A stretch of 64,000 nt of DNA from JAGQLF01 sp964437465 (lineage in GTDB: Bacteria; Patescibacteriota; Dojkabacteria; J137): assembly GCA_964437465.1 (NCBI GenBank), contig CAYTGI010000003.1:1-64000 (forward strand). Direction: 5' to 3'. Position numbers and translations under genes: made by a program. The notes beneath the pieces were generated by a model. It did not search any database. It was not told the DNA's origin and saw only the letters and a list, made by a program, of their open reading frames with translations. This document shows positions 26,942 through 35,883 of this stretch, piece after piece. Within the stretch, counting starts at the first letter, position 1, and each line of letters starts with the position of its first letter.

Positions 26942-28004
26942 ATTTTTTAATCAAGTAATATTGAAACATAAGAATTACACAAATTGCTAAAACTATATAG
27001 TTCAGCAATAAGAAAGGATTTAAGATGCCGTCTACTAATGTTCCAAGAGCATTTTGAAAGTTATCTCTAAATTCATTATTTATAAAATTAAACTCATTTT
27101 CAGGCAGGTTTAATACGAAATTCTGTAAGATAAGCACAATTATTACTGTTAATCCAGTCTGAATTAATACAGCCCTACCCAGTATCTTTAAAGATCTACT
27201 TAGATCTTTTCGATTATTTATAATAAACATAACTACTAACAGTACTAAGAAAAGCAATAGATAATTTAAAACAACTTCAGTCGATCGATAAGCATCTTGT
27301 AGAAATACTAATGATCTAGAAATGTTAGATATTAATTCAGGATTTGTATCAAAAGCTATTAATAGTTCTCCTATTTTTGAATTATTTTGAATATTTAAAA
27401 CCGAGTTAGAAATATCTGTATAATCAAGAGATTGGATTTCTGAATCAATTCCTTCAGGAAGACAATCTAAAGTTGTCGGTACTCCATTGGATAAATTAAC
27501 TTGTATTTCAAATTGTCTTTCATTTGAGCAGATAGGAAACTCAGCAACTTTGTTACCTAGATCTCTTTGTAAGTTAGGTACTGTGTTATCAATTCTTTCA
27601 GCAATTTTTTCTGAGGGGAAGAAGATTAGGAAATCAGCAGCTTCGAATTTTACATATTCAATTAACCTATCGATATTAGTATCTACAATCTCTTGGGTTA
27701 GGGCAGGATCAAGAAAACTAATTATGCCTTCTTGAACTATAGGTAGAAATTCTGAAGTTATTGGAGATACATCAACTAACTCACTATTTCCTCCAGCAAG
27801 ACTAGAGGAAATTAATCTTTCAATCTCTTCGCTATTTTCTTCTCCAATATATTCTGGAATATCAGAATAAAGTCCACTCTCTTCTATAGTGTTTTTATAT
27901 AAATCTCCATCTCTTAGGGCATAAAATAAACCTGCTAGGGGTGTCAGAGTACTAAGCAATAACAAAATTATTGAAATTAGAAAGCCGTTAACGATTTTCT
28001 TCAT
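26883..28004 (-). CDS. Membrane protein of unknown function
   Basis: About 373 residues with one N-terminal membrane segment, an extracytoplasmic region of about 210 residues, and three membrane segments near 238-345. The tail is basic. I take the ATG at 28004 rather than the GTG at 28007 because TATAAT lies 7 nt upstream of it. No family recognised. The 3' end overlaps murG by 59 nt on the other strand. Confidence 0.7.
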   Translation of the reverse strand: MKKIVNGFLISIILLLLSTLTPLAGLFYALRDGDLYKNTIEESGLYSDIPEYIGEENSEEIERLISSSLAGGNSELVDVSPITSEFLPIVQEGIISFLDPALTQEIVDTNIDRLIEYVKFEAADFLIFFPSEKIAERIDNTVPNLQRDLGNKVAEFPICSNERQFEIQVNLSNGVPTTLDCLPEGIDSEIQSLDYTDISNSVLNIQNNSKIGELLIAFDTNPELISNISRSLVFLQDAYRSTEVVLNYLLLFLVLLVVMFIINNRKDLSRSLKILGRAVLIQTGLTVIIVLILQNFVLNLPENEFNFINNEFRDNFQNALGTLVDGILNPFLLLNYIVLAICVILMFQYYLIKKFKSKPSLERPESLDQPHLA

Positions 28005-28011
28005 CACTCTG

Positions 28012-28017
28012 ATTATA
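28012..28017 (-). promoter_or_regulatory. -10 element, leaderless start
   Basis: Consensus TATAAT on the minus strand, ending 7 nt before the ATG at 28004. Confidence 0.55.
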
Positions 28018-28053
28018 TTGAAATTAATATCGATTTGAAAGCATTAATCTCAT

Positions 28054-29418
28054 TTATACATAATAAAACTTAGACTTCTTGAAATCATTTAAAATCTCTT
28101 CTTTATCATAAGGGCTTACAAACCATATTCTTGGTTTACTTTTGTTTAAAAACTTTTGAATAAATAGCTTTAATTCTTCTATCTGAAGTTCTTTCAATGC
28201 TTTATTCCCTTTTTTATAGTCATAATACATGTAAGGTGAATTATCTAATGCTTCTACACCAAATCTTTCTGCATAATCATCAATAATAACTTCGTTACTT
28301 CTAAATATATGGTTGCTAATTATATTATTAAACCATGTTTTTCCATACTCGCTGTTAAAAAAATCTTCTACTCTGTTATAAATTGCATCGTAAGATGCAT
28401 TTAATGTCTTTATTAAATTATCTCTATCACAGGTAAACTTAAATCCTCTAATTTTTTGATCTATGCCAAATGTTACATCATATGTGTCTGCGCCGTAAAT
28501 AAGCTGTTGTTCTTCTCTTAGAAATTGGTGATTAATCTGCCAAAAGAACGAATTCAGTAGTATTGTCATTTTATTTTCTTTATATTCTATCTCTTCTGGG
28601 AGTGAATAATAGAAGCCAATTGAAATAAAAACTCCACTCATGTTTTCTTCTTTAAAATGGTCGTAATCAAATTCTTGTTCAACATTAACTTTGTTTATTC
28701 TATGTTTTCTTCCTGATTTTTTTATATTAGAATATCTTTCTACTAGCTTTAATTCCTGTTCATCTAGTATTGTGGGTGACTGAATAGTCAGAATTAGATT
28801 TTCACTAGATATTATTGCGTTCTTATATTTTATTAAATCATTAACAGAAATTTTTTTAATACTGTCTTTTGTTCCGATTACTCTTTCTCCTCTATAAGAA
28901 TAATACTTGCTAATGAATTTTCGTTCGTACTGTAAATCTGGATCTCTATCTTCTTTATTATATCTTTCCAGTTCACCTAAAATTATCCCTCTTTCTTTTT
29001 CTATATAGTCTTGAATTTTACTGTCAGGAAAATTAATTATTCCCCAGAAATATCTTAAAATTCTTTTGGATGCTTTTTTATTACCATTCCCGTAGAAATA
29101 TATGTATTTGAAAGATGTTGAGGCGTTAGCGCTAAAACCAGCTCTGTATTTAGTTCCAAACACAAAACCATCAAACTTATCTTTATCTGGAATATAGTCA
29201 TTAGGATTACCGAACATTACATGTTCAAGAAAGTGCGCTGTACCATGAGGTACTCCAATTTCAGTTTCAAAAGCACTACCACCAGCGCATACAATTGAGA
29301 AATTAAATTCTATACTTTTAGGATTTATTGAATGTATTAATTCAAGACCATTCTTAAACACATATCTCCTGTTTTCTACTTTGAGGTTAAAGTCTTTCCA
29401 CTTTTTTATTAGTTTCAT
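28054..29418 (-). CDS. M16-family (insulinase/processing peptidase-like) zinc protease
   Basis: 454 residues. The inverted zinc site HxxEH is intact in 'GTAHFLEHVMFG' near residue 62, and the downstream Glu lies in 'IEKERGIILGELERYNKE'. The second, inactive-type half is present ('GVFISIGFYYSL'). No signal peptide, so probably cytosolic. The size fits one M16A/M16B-type chain. It has its own extended -10 directly before the ATG and is followed by the membrane protein at 28004. Confidence 0.88.
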   Translation of the reverse strand: MKLIKKWKDFNLKVENRRYVFKNGLELIHSINPKSIEFNFSIVCAGGSAFETEIGVPHGTAHFLEHVMFGNPNDYIPDKDKFDGFVFGTKYRAGFSANASTSFKYIYFYGNGNKKASKRILRYFWGIINFPDSKIQDYIEKERGIILGELERYNKEDRDPDLQYERKFISKYYSYRGERVIGTKDSIKKISVNDLIKYKNAIISSENLILTIQSPTILDEQELKLVERYSNIKKSGRKHRINKVNVEQEFDYDHFKEENMSGVFISIGFYYSLPEEIEYKENKMTILLNSFFWQINHQFLREEQQLIYGADTYDVTFGIDQKIRGFKFTCDRDNLIKTLNASYDAIYNRVEDFFNSEYGKTWFNNIISNHIFRSNEVIIDDYAERFGVEALDNSPYMYYDYKKGNKALKELQIEELKLFIQKFLNKSKPRIWFVSPYDKEEILNDFKKSKFYYV

Positions 29419-29425
29419 ATTTTTG

Positions 29426-29434
29426 ATGATACCA
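29426..29434 (-). promoter_or_regulatory. Extended -10, leaderless start of the M16 protease gene
   Basis: TGgTATCAT on the minus strand; the hexamer ends 7 nt before the ATG at 29418. Confidence 0.5.
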
Positions 29435-29462
29435 TGAAAAAGAGATACACTAACAAATCTAC

Positions 29463-31436
29463 TTACTCTACACTAGTATCTCTAAACTCACCGAGTTTAG
29501 CGAGATCGTCCGGATTTGTAGTTATTAGATTATGTTCATTTTCACTTGCAACAACCTGAATAGCAACATGGTTAGCGCCCGCAAAGAAAATACCCTGACC
29601 TATTCCTGCTGAAAGTAAGAAAGACTTTTCTCCTTCAGTTAAATAGAAAACTTTTTGAAGTTTGTCTATCGCAGCTGGAGCCTGTTTTAAAAGAATCTGC
29701 ATTGAAGCATTATTAACAATCGCCTTACCATAATCTGAACTTAAGAAGTCATCTACGTCTTGTGTAATTGTAGTAAGACCTAATCCATATTTCCTAGCCC
29801 TTTTAGCGATTTGATATACAAAATAGGCAGCATCTTCATACTGCATCATAATCCATGCCTCGTCTATAATTAATAACCTCTTTCTTTTATCTTTCTTGAT
29901 CTTAGTCCATATAAAATCAAGCATTGAGTACATCGCCATAGGTCTTAGATCAGGGGTTAAGTCTCTAATACTAAAAGCTGTAAAAGTATTATGGATATCG
30001 ATGGTAGATTTTTGATCAAAAACACCAGCTGCACTACCTTTAATGTACCTTTCAAGCCTTCTAGCCATCGAATGAGCTTCTTCTTCAGCCATTGCGTTAA
30101 GAACCTTATATAGATCTTCTAGTAGAGGAGGTTCATTAGCATGAGTAGATTTATCAGGGGTAATTCCTTTCTCAGAATAAGTAAGAATTATAGCTCTATC
30201 TAAAATAGCTGCTTCCTCTCCTGTAAGTTGGCCTCCTAGCATTATTCTAATAAGTCCCGAAACAGATCTAATCTTAAATCTTAATTCATCCTCATCTTGA
30301 TCGTAGAGTCCTGATAACTCAAAAGGGTTAAGTTTTTGTTCTCCGTCCTGAGAAAACGATATGTATTCACCTCCAACAGCCTGACATAACCTATCGAACT
30401 CTTTTTCAGGGTCAATAATTATTATATCAACACCAAGCATTAAAGATCTAACTGCCTCAAGCTTAACTGTGTAAGATTTACCAGAACCAGATGCAGCCAA
30501 AACAACTGAGTTTGCATTCGGCAAAGAAAATCTATCAAAAATCACTAAAGAGTTATTGTGTAGATTAATTCCATATAGAACTCCTTTTTCCATTGTTAGC
30601 TCACTAGAGACAAATGGGAATGTACTTGCAATAGCTGTCGTATCCAAGTTTCTAGTCATATTTATTTTATCCAAACCATACGGAATAGTTGTTTGGAAAC
30701 ATTCTTCCTGTTGTAAGGTTGCAACTTTTATAATTAATCCAATTGTTGCTGCTGTCGATTCAAGATTTTTTGCAACTTGGTCTAGCTCATCCAATGTATC
30801 TGCGTGAATTGTTAAATACATTCCGTACTGGAAGAACTTCTCATTTCCAGCTGCTAGTTGTTGTTGTAAGTTAAGTGCGTCCTGCAGTTTTTGTTTAATT
30901 ATTGGATCTCCTTGTTGACCAGCTTTGATTTCTAGGTTAATAGTAGCTTGAAATTCAGCAATTCTTCTTTTTAAAAGTTTAAGCATTTCAGTTGTATCTT
31001 TTGGATAGTAGAAAGTACTTATATCAATTGGATATTCAAAATTAATTAGTGGTTCTAGCCAATTAGGATTAACAATACTTGGATAATCTACCACGAAGTA
31101 TGATCTAAAATATCTACTACCTATAACAATATTACTAAAGTTAACTTCAATAGCTGAAGGAGCAATTATATCCTTTACATCAATTAGACCACTAGCAAAA
31201 TCTTGGATAGCTTTTTGTTCTTTTGATAAAGCTTGAGCCTCTTTGGAATTTACAGGTTGCTTACTCCTTTTTCCTGTAGAAAATTTTCTTCTTTGGTTAT
31301 TAATTTTTTGACTTTGAAGTTGTGGATTTGCCCCTCTTTGAACTACCTGCATCCTTTGAGGTAACTGAGATTGTTGAGTATTACCTACCACTTCCTTTCC
31401 ATTCTTTTTTGTCTTAAATATGTCAAAAATTCCCAT
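29463..31436 (-). CDS. VirB4/TraC-like ATPase
   Basis: 657 residues. Residues 1-70 are basic and Gln/Asn-rich, followed by a VirB4-type N-terminal domain and a C-terminal AAA+ ATPase: Walker A 'LAASGSGKSYTVKLEAV', Walker B 'RLLIIDEAWIMMQYED', sensor-like 'LTTITQDVDDFL'. It has no membrane helix. VirB4 proteins power type IV secretion or conjugative pili. CPR genomes commonly carry such a pair outside full conjugation operons, perhaps for a DNA-uptake or attachment pilus; that is inference. It follows the small partner gene by 2 nt. Confidence 0.88.
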   Translation of the reverse strand: MGIFDIFKTKKNGKEVVGNTQQSQLPQRMQVVQRGANPQLQSQKINNQRRKFSTGKRSKQPVNSKEAQALSKEQKAIQDFASGLIDVKDIIAPSAIEVNFSNIVIGSRYFRSYFVVDYPSIVNPNWLEPLINFEYPIDISTFYYPKDTTEMLKLLKRRIAEFQATINLEIKAGQQGDPIIKQKLQDALNLQQQLAAGNEKFFQYGMYLTIHADTLDELDQVAKNLESTAATIGLIIKVATLQQEECFQTTIPYGLDKINMTRNLDTTAIASTFPFVSSELTMEKGVLYGINLHNNSLVIFDRFSLPNANSVVLAASGSGKSYTVKLEAVRSLMLGVDIIIIDPEKEFDRLCQAVGGEYISFSQDGEQKLNPFELSGLYDQDEDELRFKIRSVSGLIRIMLGGQLTGEEAAILDRAIILTYSEKGITPDKSTHANEPPLLEDLYKVLNAMAEEEAHSMARRLERYIKGSAAGVFDQKSTIDIHNTFTAFSIRDLTPDLRPMAMYSMLDFIWTKIKKDKRKRLLIIDEAWIMMQYEDAAYFVYQIAKRARKYGLGLTTITQDVDDFLSSDYGKAIVNNASMQILLKQAPAAIDKLQKVFYLTEGEKSFLLSAGIGQGIFFAGANHVAIQVVASENEHNLITTNPDDLAKLGEFRDTSVE

Positions 31437-31438
31437 TT

Positions 31439-32110
31439 TTAAATACTTATAATTCCTCTTTCAATATCTTGTTCTCTAAGGTTTAGTATTTCAAGTCCAG
31501 TTTGATCTGGCTCATACATAGAGTAATAAAGCTTAATTAGTTCATCATTTTGTAGTTGTCTAGCAGCTATTCCTAGATTACCAAACTGTTTAAGAATATG
31601 ATCTCTTTTGGGAAATAGTTCTTCTTTTGCTTTAACAACTAGTTCTGAAATATTTACAATTTTCTTCTCTTTTCCCAGTAGCTGTCTCATCCATCCTGTT
31701 GTTATGATTGGAAGCCTATTCGTAGGTATTATTGCATAAAAACGTTTATCTAAAACTTGAGTTGACTGAGTCAAGTTAGTTATAAAGTCCTGATATATAG
31801 ATACTTGATTAATTATCGCATCACTTGTAATTCGCATTTTGTACTTATCTAGTAATTTAAGATATTTTGCAATGTCAGTTCTTTGAGTTCTAATTACAAT
31901 TTGAATTGGGAAGGTAATTGAATTTAAAAATGCTGCAAAAGAACCAATCCTAGCATCCTGTTCTTTTCCATCCAAAAGATCAAAGTTTAAGGAGGTTGTC
32001 TCTATTACAACAGAAACTTTACCGTTTTTTAGAACAACTAAATCATCTCTTATATCTTCTACATCAAGGTGTTGTTGTGTACTTACTTTTTTTGGATCAA
32101 ATATTCCCAT
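31439..32110 (-). CDS. VirB4-associated protein (TraC N-domain-like)
   Basis: 223 residues, no membrane segment. 'QHLDVEDIRDDLVVLKNGKV' followed by 'RIGSFAAFLNSITFPIQI' is the pattern of the small proteins that precede VirB4-like ATPases in CPR genomes and resembles the N-terminal part of TraC/VirB4. The ATPase gene begins 2 nt after its stop, so the proteins probably form one complex. First gene of its transcript. Confidence 0.75.
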   Translation of the reverse strand: MGIFDPKKVSTQQHLDVEDIRDDLVVLKNGKVSVVIETTSLNFDLLDGKEQDARIGSFAAFLNSITFPIQIVIRTQRTDIAKYLKLLDKYKMRITSDAIINQVSIYQDFITNLTQSTQVLDKRFYAIIPTNRLPIITTGWMRQLLGKEKKIVNISELVVKAKEELFPKRDHILKQFGNLGIAARQLQNDELIKLYYSMYEPDQTGLEILNLREQDIERGIISI

Positions 32111-32246
32111 AGTTTTAGATATTTTGCCTATACTATCTTACAAGGTAGGGATAAGAGAATCAATTTTTAGTATATATGTGTCTCTAAATTGATTATGTTT
32201 TATATCTACTAGCTAGTTTCTTCAACTAGCAAAATAAAGAATAAGT

Positions 32247-32505
32247 AACATGTGGGGTTTGCCTGCCGGCAGGCAGAGGGAGAATTCTCCTTGTTAAGCG
32301 TGCCTCAAAGAGTAACTGAGAGATAGGCTGGAATTCTTCCCAAAACTTTTTGGTACTTTTTAGTTATAAAAAGTACAGGGATAAGAAAAAGTTTATATAC
32401 ATACTTTTATGACTAAAAGTATGCAAAAGTCCTGGGGGCTTAGCAAGTCTAACTTACTCGCACGGTTGACTGCTAAGACCCCCAGACCCCAACTTCTCGT
32501 AAGTT
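32247..32505 (-). repeat. 259-bp noncoding serial-hairpin element, copy B
   Basis: Inverted copy of 15819-16077. Differences include T/A changes near its outer end and TTAAC versus ATATC next to the GGAGAATTCTCC palindrome. Here the terminal stem is the perfect palindrome GCCTGCCGGCAGGC at about 32261-32274, where copy A has an imperfect stem. It lies in the 492-nt gap between two divergent genes and carries no ORF. Confidence 0.85.
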
Positions 32506-32588
32506 TGTTATTGCTACTTTATTAGATATAAAACTAATTATTTTGTATACTCATTCAGTTTTAAGGTGACTTTGGGTCGCTTTGTTGC

Positions 32589-32594
32589 TATAAT
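32589..32594 (+). promoter_or_regulatory. -10 element, near-leaderless start
   Basis: Consensus TATAAT ending 8 nt before the ATG at 32603. Confidence 0.5.
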
Positions 32595-32602
32595 ATGGTG
32601 TC

Positions 32603-32971
32603 ATGAGTATATTCGAGATTTTTAGAAAAACAGAATCAGGTTCAAGTGAAGTGGGAAGCTTTGAGTGCGGTAGCGATTCCCTTACTAAAGCGTTTATTGA
32701 TCTAACTTCTATGGTTGGGCTTTCTAATCCAAATTCGCTAGTTTCAACCTCACCTAAAGGTGTCTCAATAAGCAAGAAAGGAGATAAGTATATTATTAAG
32801 TTACTTATGTTTGATCCTCCTGTAGAACTTGAATGGAGCGATCTTACTCCATTGAACAAGCTATTTAATACTCTTAATTCAATTTCAGAAGAAGAAAGAG
32901 AGGTTGGGAGTGTTAGCTTTAAAAAACTAAATACTGGGCATAAATTCTTTCAAATAGCTTTAGCTAAATAG
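32603..32971 (+). CDS. Hypothetical soluble protein
   Basis: 122 residues, no membrane segment, Ser/Gly-rich first third and a β-rich middle 'GVSISKKGDKYIIKLLMF'. No family recognised. Chosen over the opposite frame because of the consensus -10 placed before its ATG. Its end overlaps the convergent methyltransferase gene by 8 nt. Confidence 0.6.
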   Translation: MSIFEIFRKTESGSSEVGSFECGSDSLTKAFIDLTSMVGLSNPNSLVSTSPKGVSISKKGDKYIIKLLMFDPPVELEWSDLTPLNKLFNTLNSISEEEREVGSVSFKKLNTGHKFFQIALAK

Positions 32972-34172
32972 TTTTCTCTATTATTGCTACACTCTCTAAA
33001 TGATAAGTATGTGGGAACATATCAAACCCATTGATTTTCTTAATTTTGTACCCATGATTTTCTAATTCTTTAATATCCCTAGCTTGTGTTACAGGGTTGC
33101 ACGAAATATAAACTATCTTTTTAGGATCAAAACTTAATACATTGTTTATCCCATTTTGTTCTAATCCAATTCTAGGTGGATCGACAATTAAAATTTGTTC
33201 TTTATGAACCTCTTCAATTAAGTCATTAGAATTTAGGTCTTTCTGTATCATTGAATAGTTATAGGCTTTATTCAAATCAATGTTTTGTTTCGAGTATTTG
33301 ATATTTTCAGAATCAATCTCATAACCAAATACTTTTTTAAACTGTTTTGAAAAAATAATACCAATAGTGCCAACACCTGCATAAAGGTCAATGAGATATT
33401 CACTATTCTTTTCTTTTAGCTCTTGAGTTATGTAATCAATAATTTTTTCAAAGGTTTTTAGGTTATTCTGAAAAAAAGTGTTAACTCCTACATCAAATAC
33501 AGAATCCTTAACTTTTACTCTTATATATTCTTTTCTTAAACTCTTAACAACATCTCCTTCAGATAGGTCAGTTAGTTTGGGTTGTTTAACTAAATTTATA
33601 GAACTAAATCCAAGTTCTTCTGCTTCCTTTAAAATATTTTTGTACTTTTCTGTGTTACCCTCTTTCGATACAAAAGAAATCATACTCTCATTTCCTTGAG
33701 CTTTTACAACAATGTATCTTAGATCTCCAGTGTGTTTTACTAAATCATATATCTCTATTCCTTCCGAGATTGCTAATTCAAAAAGTAGTCTTGCTTTTAA
33801 AAACCATTCTTTTTTAAAAAGTACTGGTTCCGACATATCAACAACCCAGTTGAATCTACCCGCTTTACGTTGTCCAAAACGATTATTTGGTTCATGAAAT
33901 GGGTTATAACTACAAACATAATCCATTCTAAATCTATATTCATGGATAATATCTGATTTAGTAATGTTAATTTTATATTTGTTATTAAAAATTATATTTA
34001 ATGCTTGGTTTTTAATAAATATTTGATCTTCATAATTTAAGTCTTCTAAAGGAATTGAACCTATTTGGCCAAAATAAAGAGAAGGTTGATCTTTTACTTT
34101 ACCCTCTCTTCTAAGTTTATTTGCTGATTCTACTAAGAATTTTTTATAAGTTTTATTAGAATCTATTATCAT
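32964..34172 (-). CDS. RNA (uracil-5-)methyltransferase, TrmA/RlmD family
   Basis: 402 residues. SAM-binding 'DLYAGVGTIGIIFSKQF', 'GYEIDSENIKYSKQN', 'LIVDPPRIGLEQNG' and the catalytic Cys in 'VYISCNPVTQARDI' identify the family, which makes 5-methyluridine in 23S rRNA or tRNA. I see no N-terminal TRAM domain and no four-Cys iron-sulfur motif, so it resembles the shorter, cluster-free members. Which RNA is the target cannot be told. Start overlaps the stop of the cytochrome b5-like gene by 1 nt (TAATG), so translation is coupled. Confidence 0.88.
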   Translation of the reverse strand: MIIDSNKTYKKFLVESANKLRREGKVKDQPSLYFGQIGSIPLEDLNYEDQIFIKNQALNIIFNNKYKINITKSDIIHEYRFRMDYVCSYNPFHEPNNRFGQRKAGRFNWVVDMSEPVLFKKEWFLKARLLFELAISEGIEIYDLVKHTGDLRYIVVKAQGNESMISFVSKEGNTEKYKNILKEAEELGFSSINLVKQPKLTDLSEGDVVKSLRKEYIRVKVKDSVFDVGVNTFFQNNLKTFEKIIDYITQELKEKNSEYLIDLYAGVGTIGIIFSKQFKKVFGYEIDSENIKYSKQNIDLNKAYNYSMIQKDLNSNDLIEEVHKEQILIVDPPRIGLEQNGINNVLSFDPKKIVYISCNPVTQARDIKELENHGYKIKKINGFDMFPHTYHLESVAIIEKTI

Positions 34173-34852
34173 TACTTCAATTCTCCCACGTAGTATCTTT
34201 CTAATTGATCAAGAGCAGTTTGCAGCGAACCGTGCTGATTATTAAAGATTACACTAGCATCAATCCCACACATACTTGCAATCTGCTCGTAACCTCCTGG
34301 ATGAGTATTCGCCCAGCTTTCAGGGATATCGTAGACTTTGTCATCAACAACAGTAAGGCATCTTATAGACAAGTCATCTGCCTCATTAACTTCTGATATT
34401 GAAAAAGTCTGTAGAGTTGGCTCTAAGGACATAGATTCAGTCATATCAACAGTACCTACTAAGTAATCATTTAACTGACTTATTGCATTCTGACTATCTC
34501 CATGAACGTTATTAAAAGCACTTGAAGCATCTATACCACACATGTCTGCAATTTGATCATATCCACCTGGATGGATATTTGCGTAACTTTCTGGAATTCT
34601 ATAAACATTGTTATTAACAATAGTTAAGCACTCAGTTTCTAAGTTATCGGCCTCTTCAATCTCATCAAGTGTAAATGCAGCTACAATTTCATTTTCTTGT
34701 TCGTTTTGGATTAGTTCAGCTGGGGGTGTATCTTGTGTTTTAATTGGATCCTCTTCGGAGTTTTCTTTAAGAAGAGTAAATCCAAGGTATATTATTAGAA
34801 TTAAAATAATTGCCCCTAATACAGGGTAGACCAGTTTATATACAAAGTTCAT
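34172..34852 (-). CDS. Membrane-anchored protein with two cytochrome b5-like domains
   Basis: 226 residues. One N-terminal membrane segment (7-28), a linker, then two copies of about 65 residues. Each has 'VY(R/D)IPES(Y/W)AN.HPGGY', with the HPGG heme-ligand motif of cytochrome b5, and a second His in 'FNN(V/Q)HG'. Each also has a Cys pair ('CLT(I/V)V' and 'MCGIDAS') that could form a disulfide outside the cell. Electron transfer or heme binding at the outer membrane face is likely from the family; partners are not visible. It lies between secF-like and the methyltransferase in one operon. Confidence 0.8.
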   Translation of the reverse strand: MNFVYKLVYPVLGAIILILIIYLGFTLLKENSEEDPIKTQDTPPAELIQNEQENEIVAAFTLDEIEEADNLETECLTIVNNNVYRIPESYANIHPGGYDQIADMCGIDASSAFNNVHGDSQNAISQLNDYLVGTVDMTESMSLEPTLQTFSISEVNEADDLSIRCLTVVDDKVYDIPESWANTHPGGYEQIASMCGIDASVIFNNQHGSLQTALDQLERYYVGELK

Positions 34853-34908
34853 GAGAAAAATTTAAAAAGTACTAATGAAGTTTATAGAAAGAATTAAGCT
34901 CAATCAAA

Positions 34909-35883
34909 TTATGTTTTTTTTCTTCTTTTATTGAACTTTTTCCAGGGCTGATTATTTGTTTCAGAACTAGCTTTATTTTCTTTAATTGTATTTTTATCTC
35001 TATCTTCTGTTTGAATTTTCTTATTTTTATTACTAAAAAACTTTAGCTGTACTCTTAAAATAAATTGGATTGATGGTACAATAAGAAGCAAACTTGATGC
35101 TATAAAAATTCCAGGAATAACAAAATTTACACCCATCCCGAAAAATAAAGGAAAAATAATGAAGAATATAGCTATCATTAAATAATTCTTTATAAGATCA
35201 CTGTTATCTCTAAGATTTTCAATTACATTATTAATTGTGTGCTTAGCATTTCTCCTTGTTTGAAGCCAGCTTAAGCTAAACAATATTGAAGACCATATTC
35301 CTGCATTAGCAATTGTTAAAATGTCTATATCTCTAACTTGGTAAAACCTTGATACTACGGATATTAATGTTAACTGTGAAATTACAGATAAAAATATAAG
35401 AAATAAATTCAAAGCAAGGACTTTTAACAATGCAAAGTAACCTCCTTCAATTTTAGAGGATCTAAAAATGAAGTAGATGTTTCCAAGATTAATAGAAATG
35501 AAGAATAAAGACACCGCAGATATAACAGATAATAGAACATCCTGCTGACTTCTTTCAGGTATAATTTCTGAGATTGTATAGTCTATTTCTGTATCAGTAA
35601 TATATTCCTCAATACTGTTTTGTACCTCCTCAAAGCCTATGTTTTGAAAATAAATTTTCTCATTTTGTCTATCTATTCTCGTTACACCTACTGAAGTTTG
35701 AAAGTTTCTAAAAAAATCTTCGCTAATTTCATTCTCTGAACTTAAGTTCACAATAATTTTTTCATTAAAATCAGAAAAGTAGAAAATATTATTAACTAGT
35801 AATGTTGGAATAGATAGAACCAGTAAAAAGCTAATAAATATTACTAATGCATTATTTTTTATTCTTTTAAGATTTTTATTCAT
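34909..35883 (-). CDS. SecF-like protein (diverged)
   Basis: 324 residues. One N-terminal helix, an extracytoplasmic β/α region (about 35-115), then five membrane segments, ending in a basic tail. The pattern 'RDIDILTIANAGIWSSILFS' followed by 'RRNAKHTINNVIENLRDN' corresponds to the SecF region after the fourth helix, but key SecF residues are poorly conserved. SecDF uses proton motive force to help pull exported proteins. The start overlaps secD-like by 8 nt, matching the canonical SecD-SecF order. Confidence 0.65.
   Translation of the reverse strand: MNKNLKRIKNNALVIFISFLLVLSIPTLLVNNIFYFSDFNEKIIVNLSSENEISEDFFRNFQTSVGVTRIDRQNEKIYFQNIGFEEVQNSIEEYITDTEIDYTISEIIPERSQQDVLLSVISAVSLFFISINLGNIYFIFRSSKIEGGYFALLKVLALNLFLIFLSVISQLTLISVVSRFYQVRDIDILTIANAGIWSSILFSLSWLQTRRNAKHTINNVIENLRDNSDLIKNYLMIAIFFIIFPLFFGMGVNFVIPGIFIASSLLLIVPSIQFILRVQLKFFSNKNKKIQTEDRDKNTIKENKASSETNNQPWKKFNKRRKKT

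Noticed and set aside
29463..32110. Complete conjugative element
   Set aside because: Only the VirB4-like ATPase and its small partner are present; there is no relaxase, coupling protein, VirB6/VirB8-like gene or integrase nearby.
32551..32859. Minus-strand 102-residue frame
   Set aside because: It is antisense to the gene at 32603, which has a consensus -10 just before its ATG; the minus frame has low-complexity Ser/Leu composition typical of a shadow frame.
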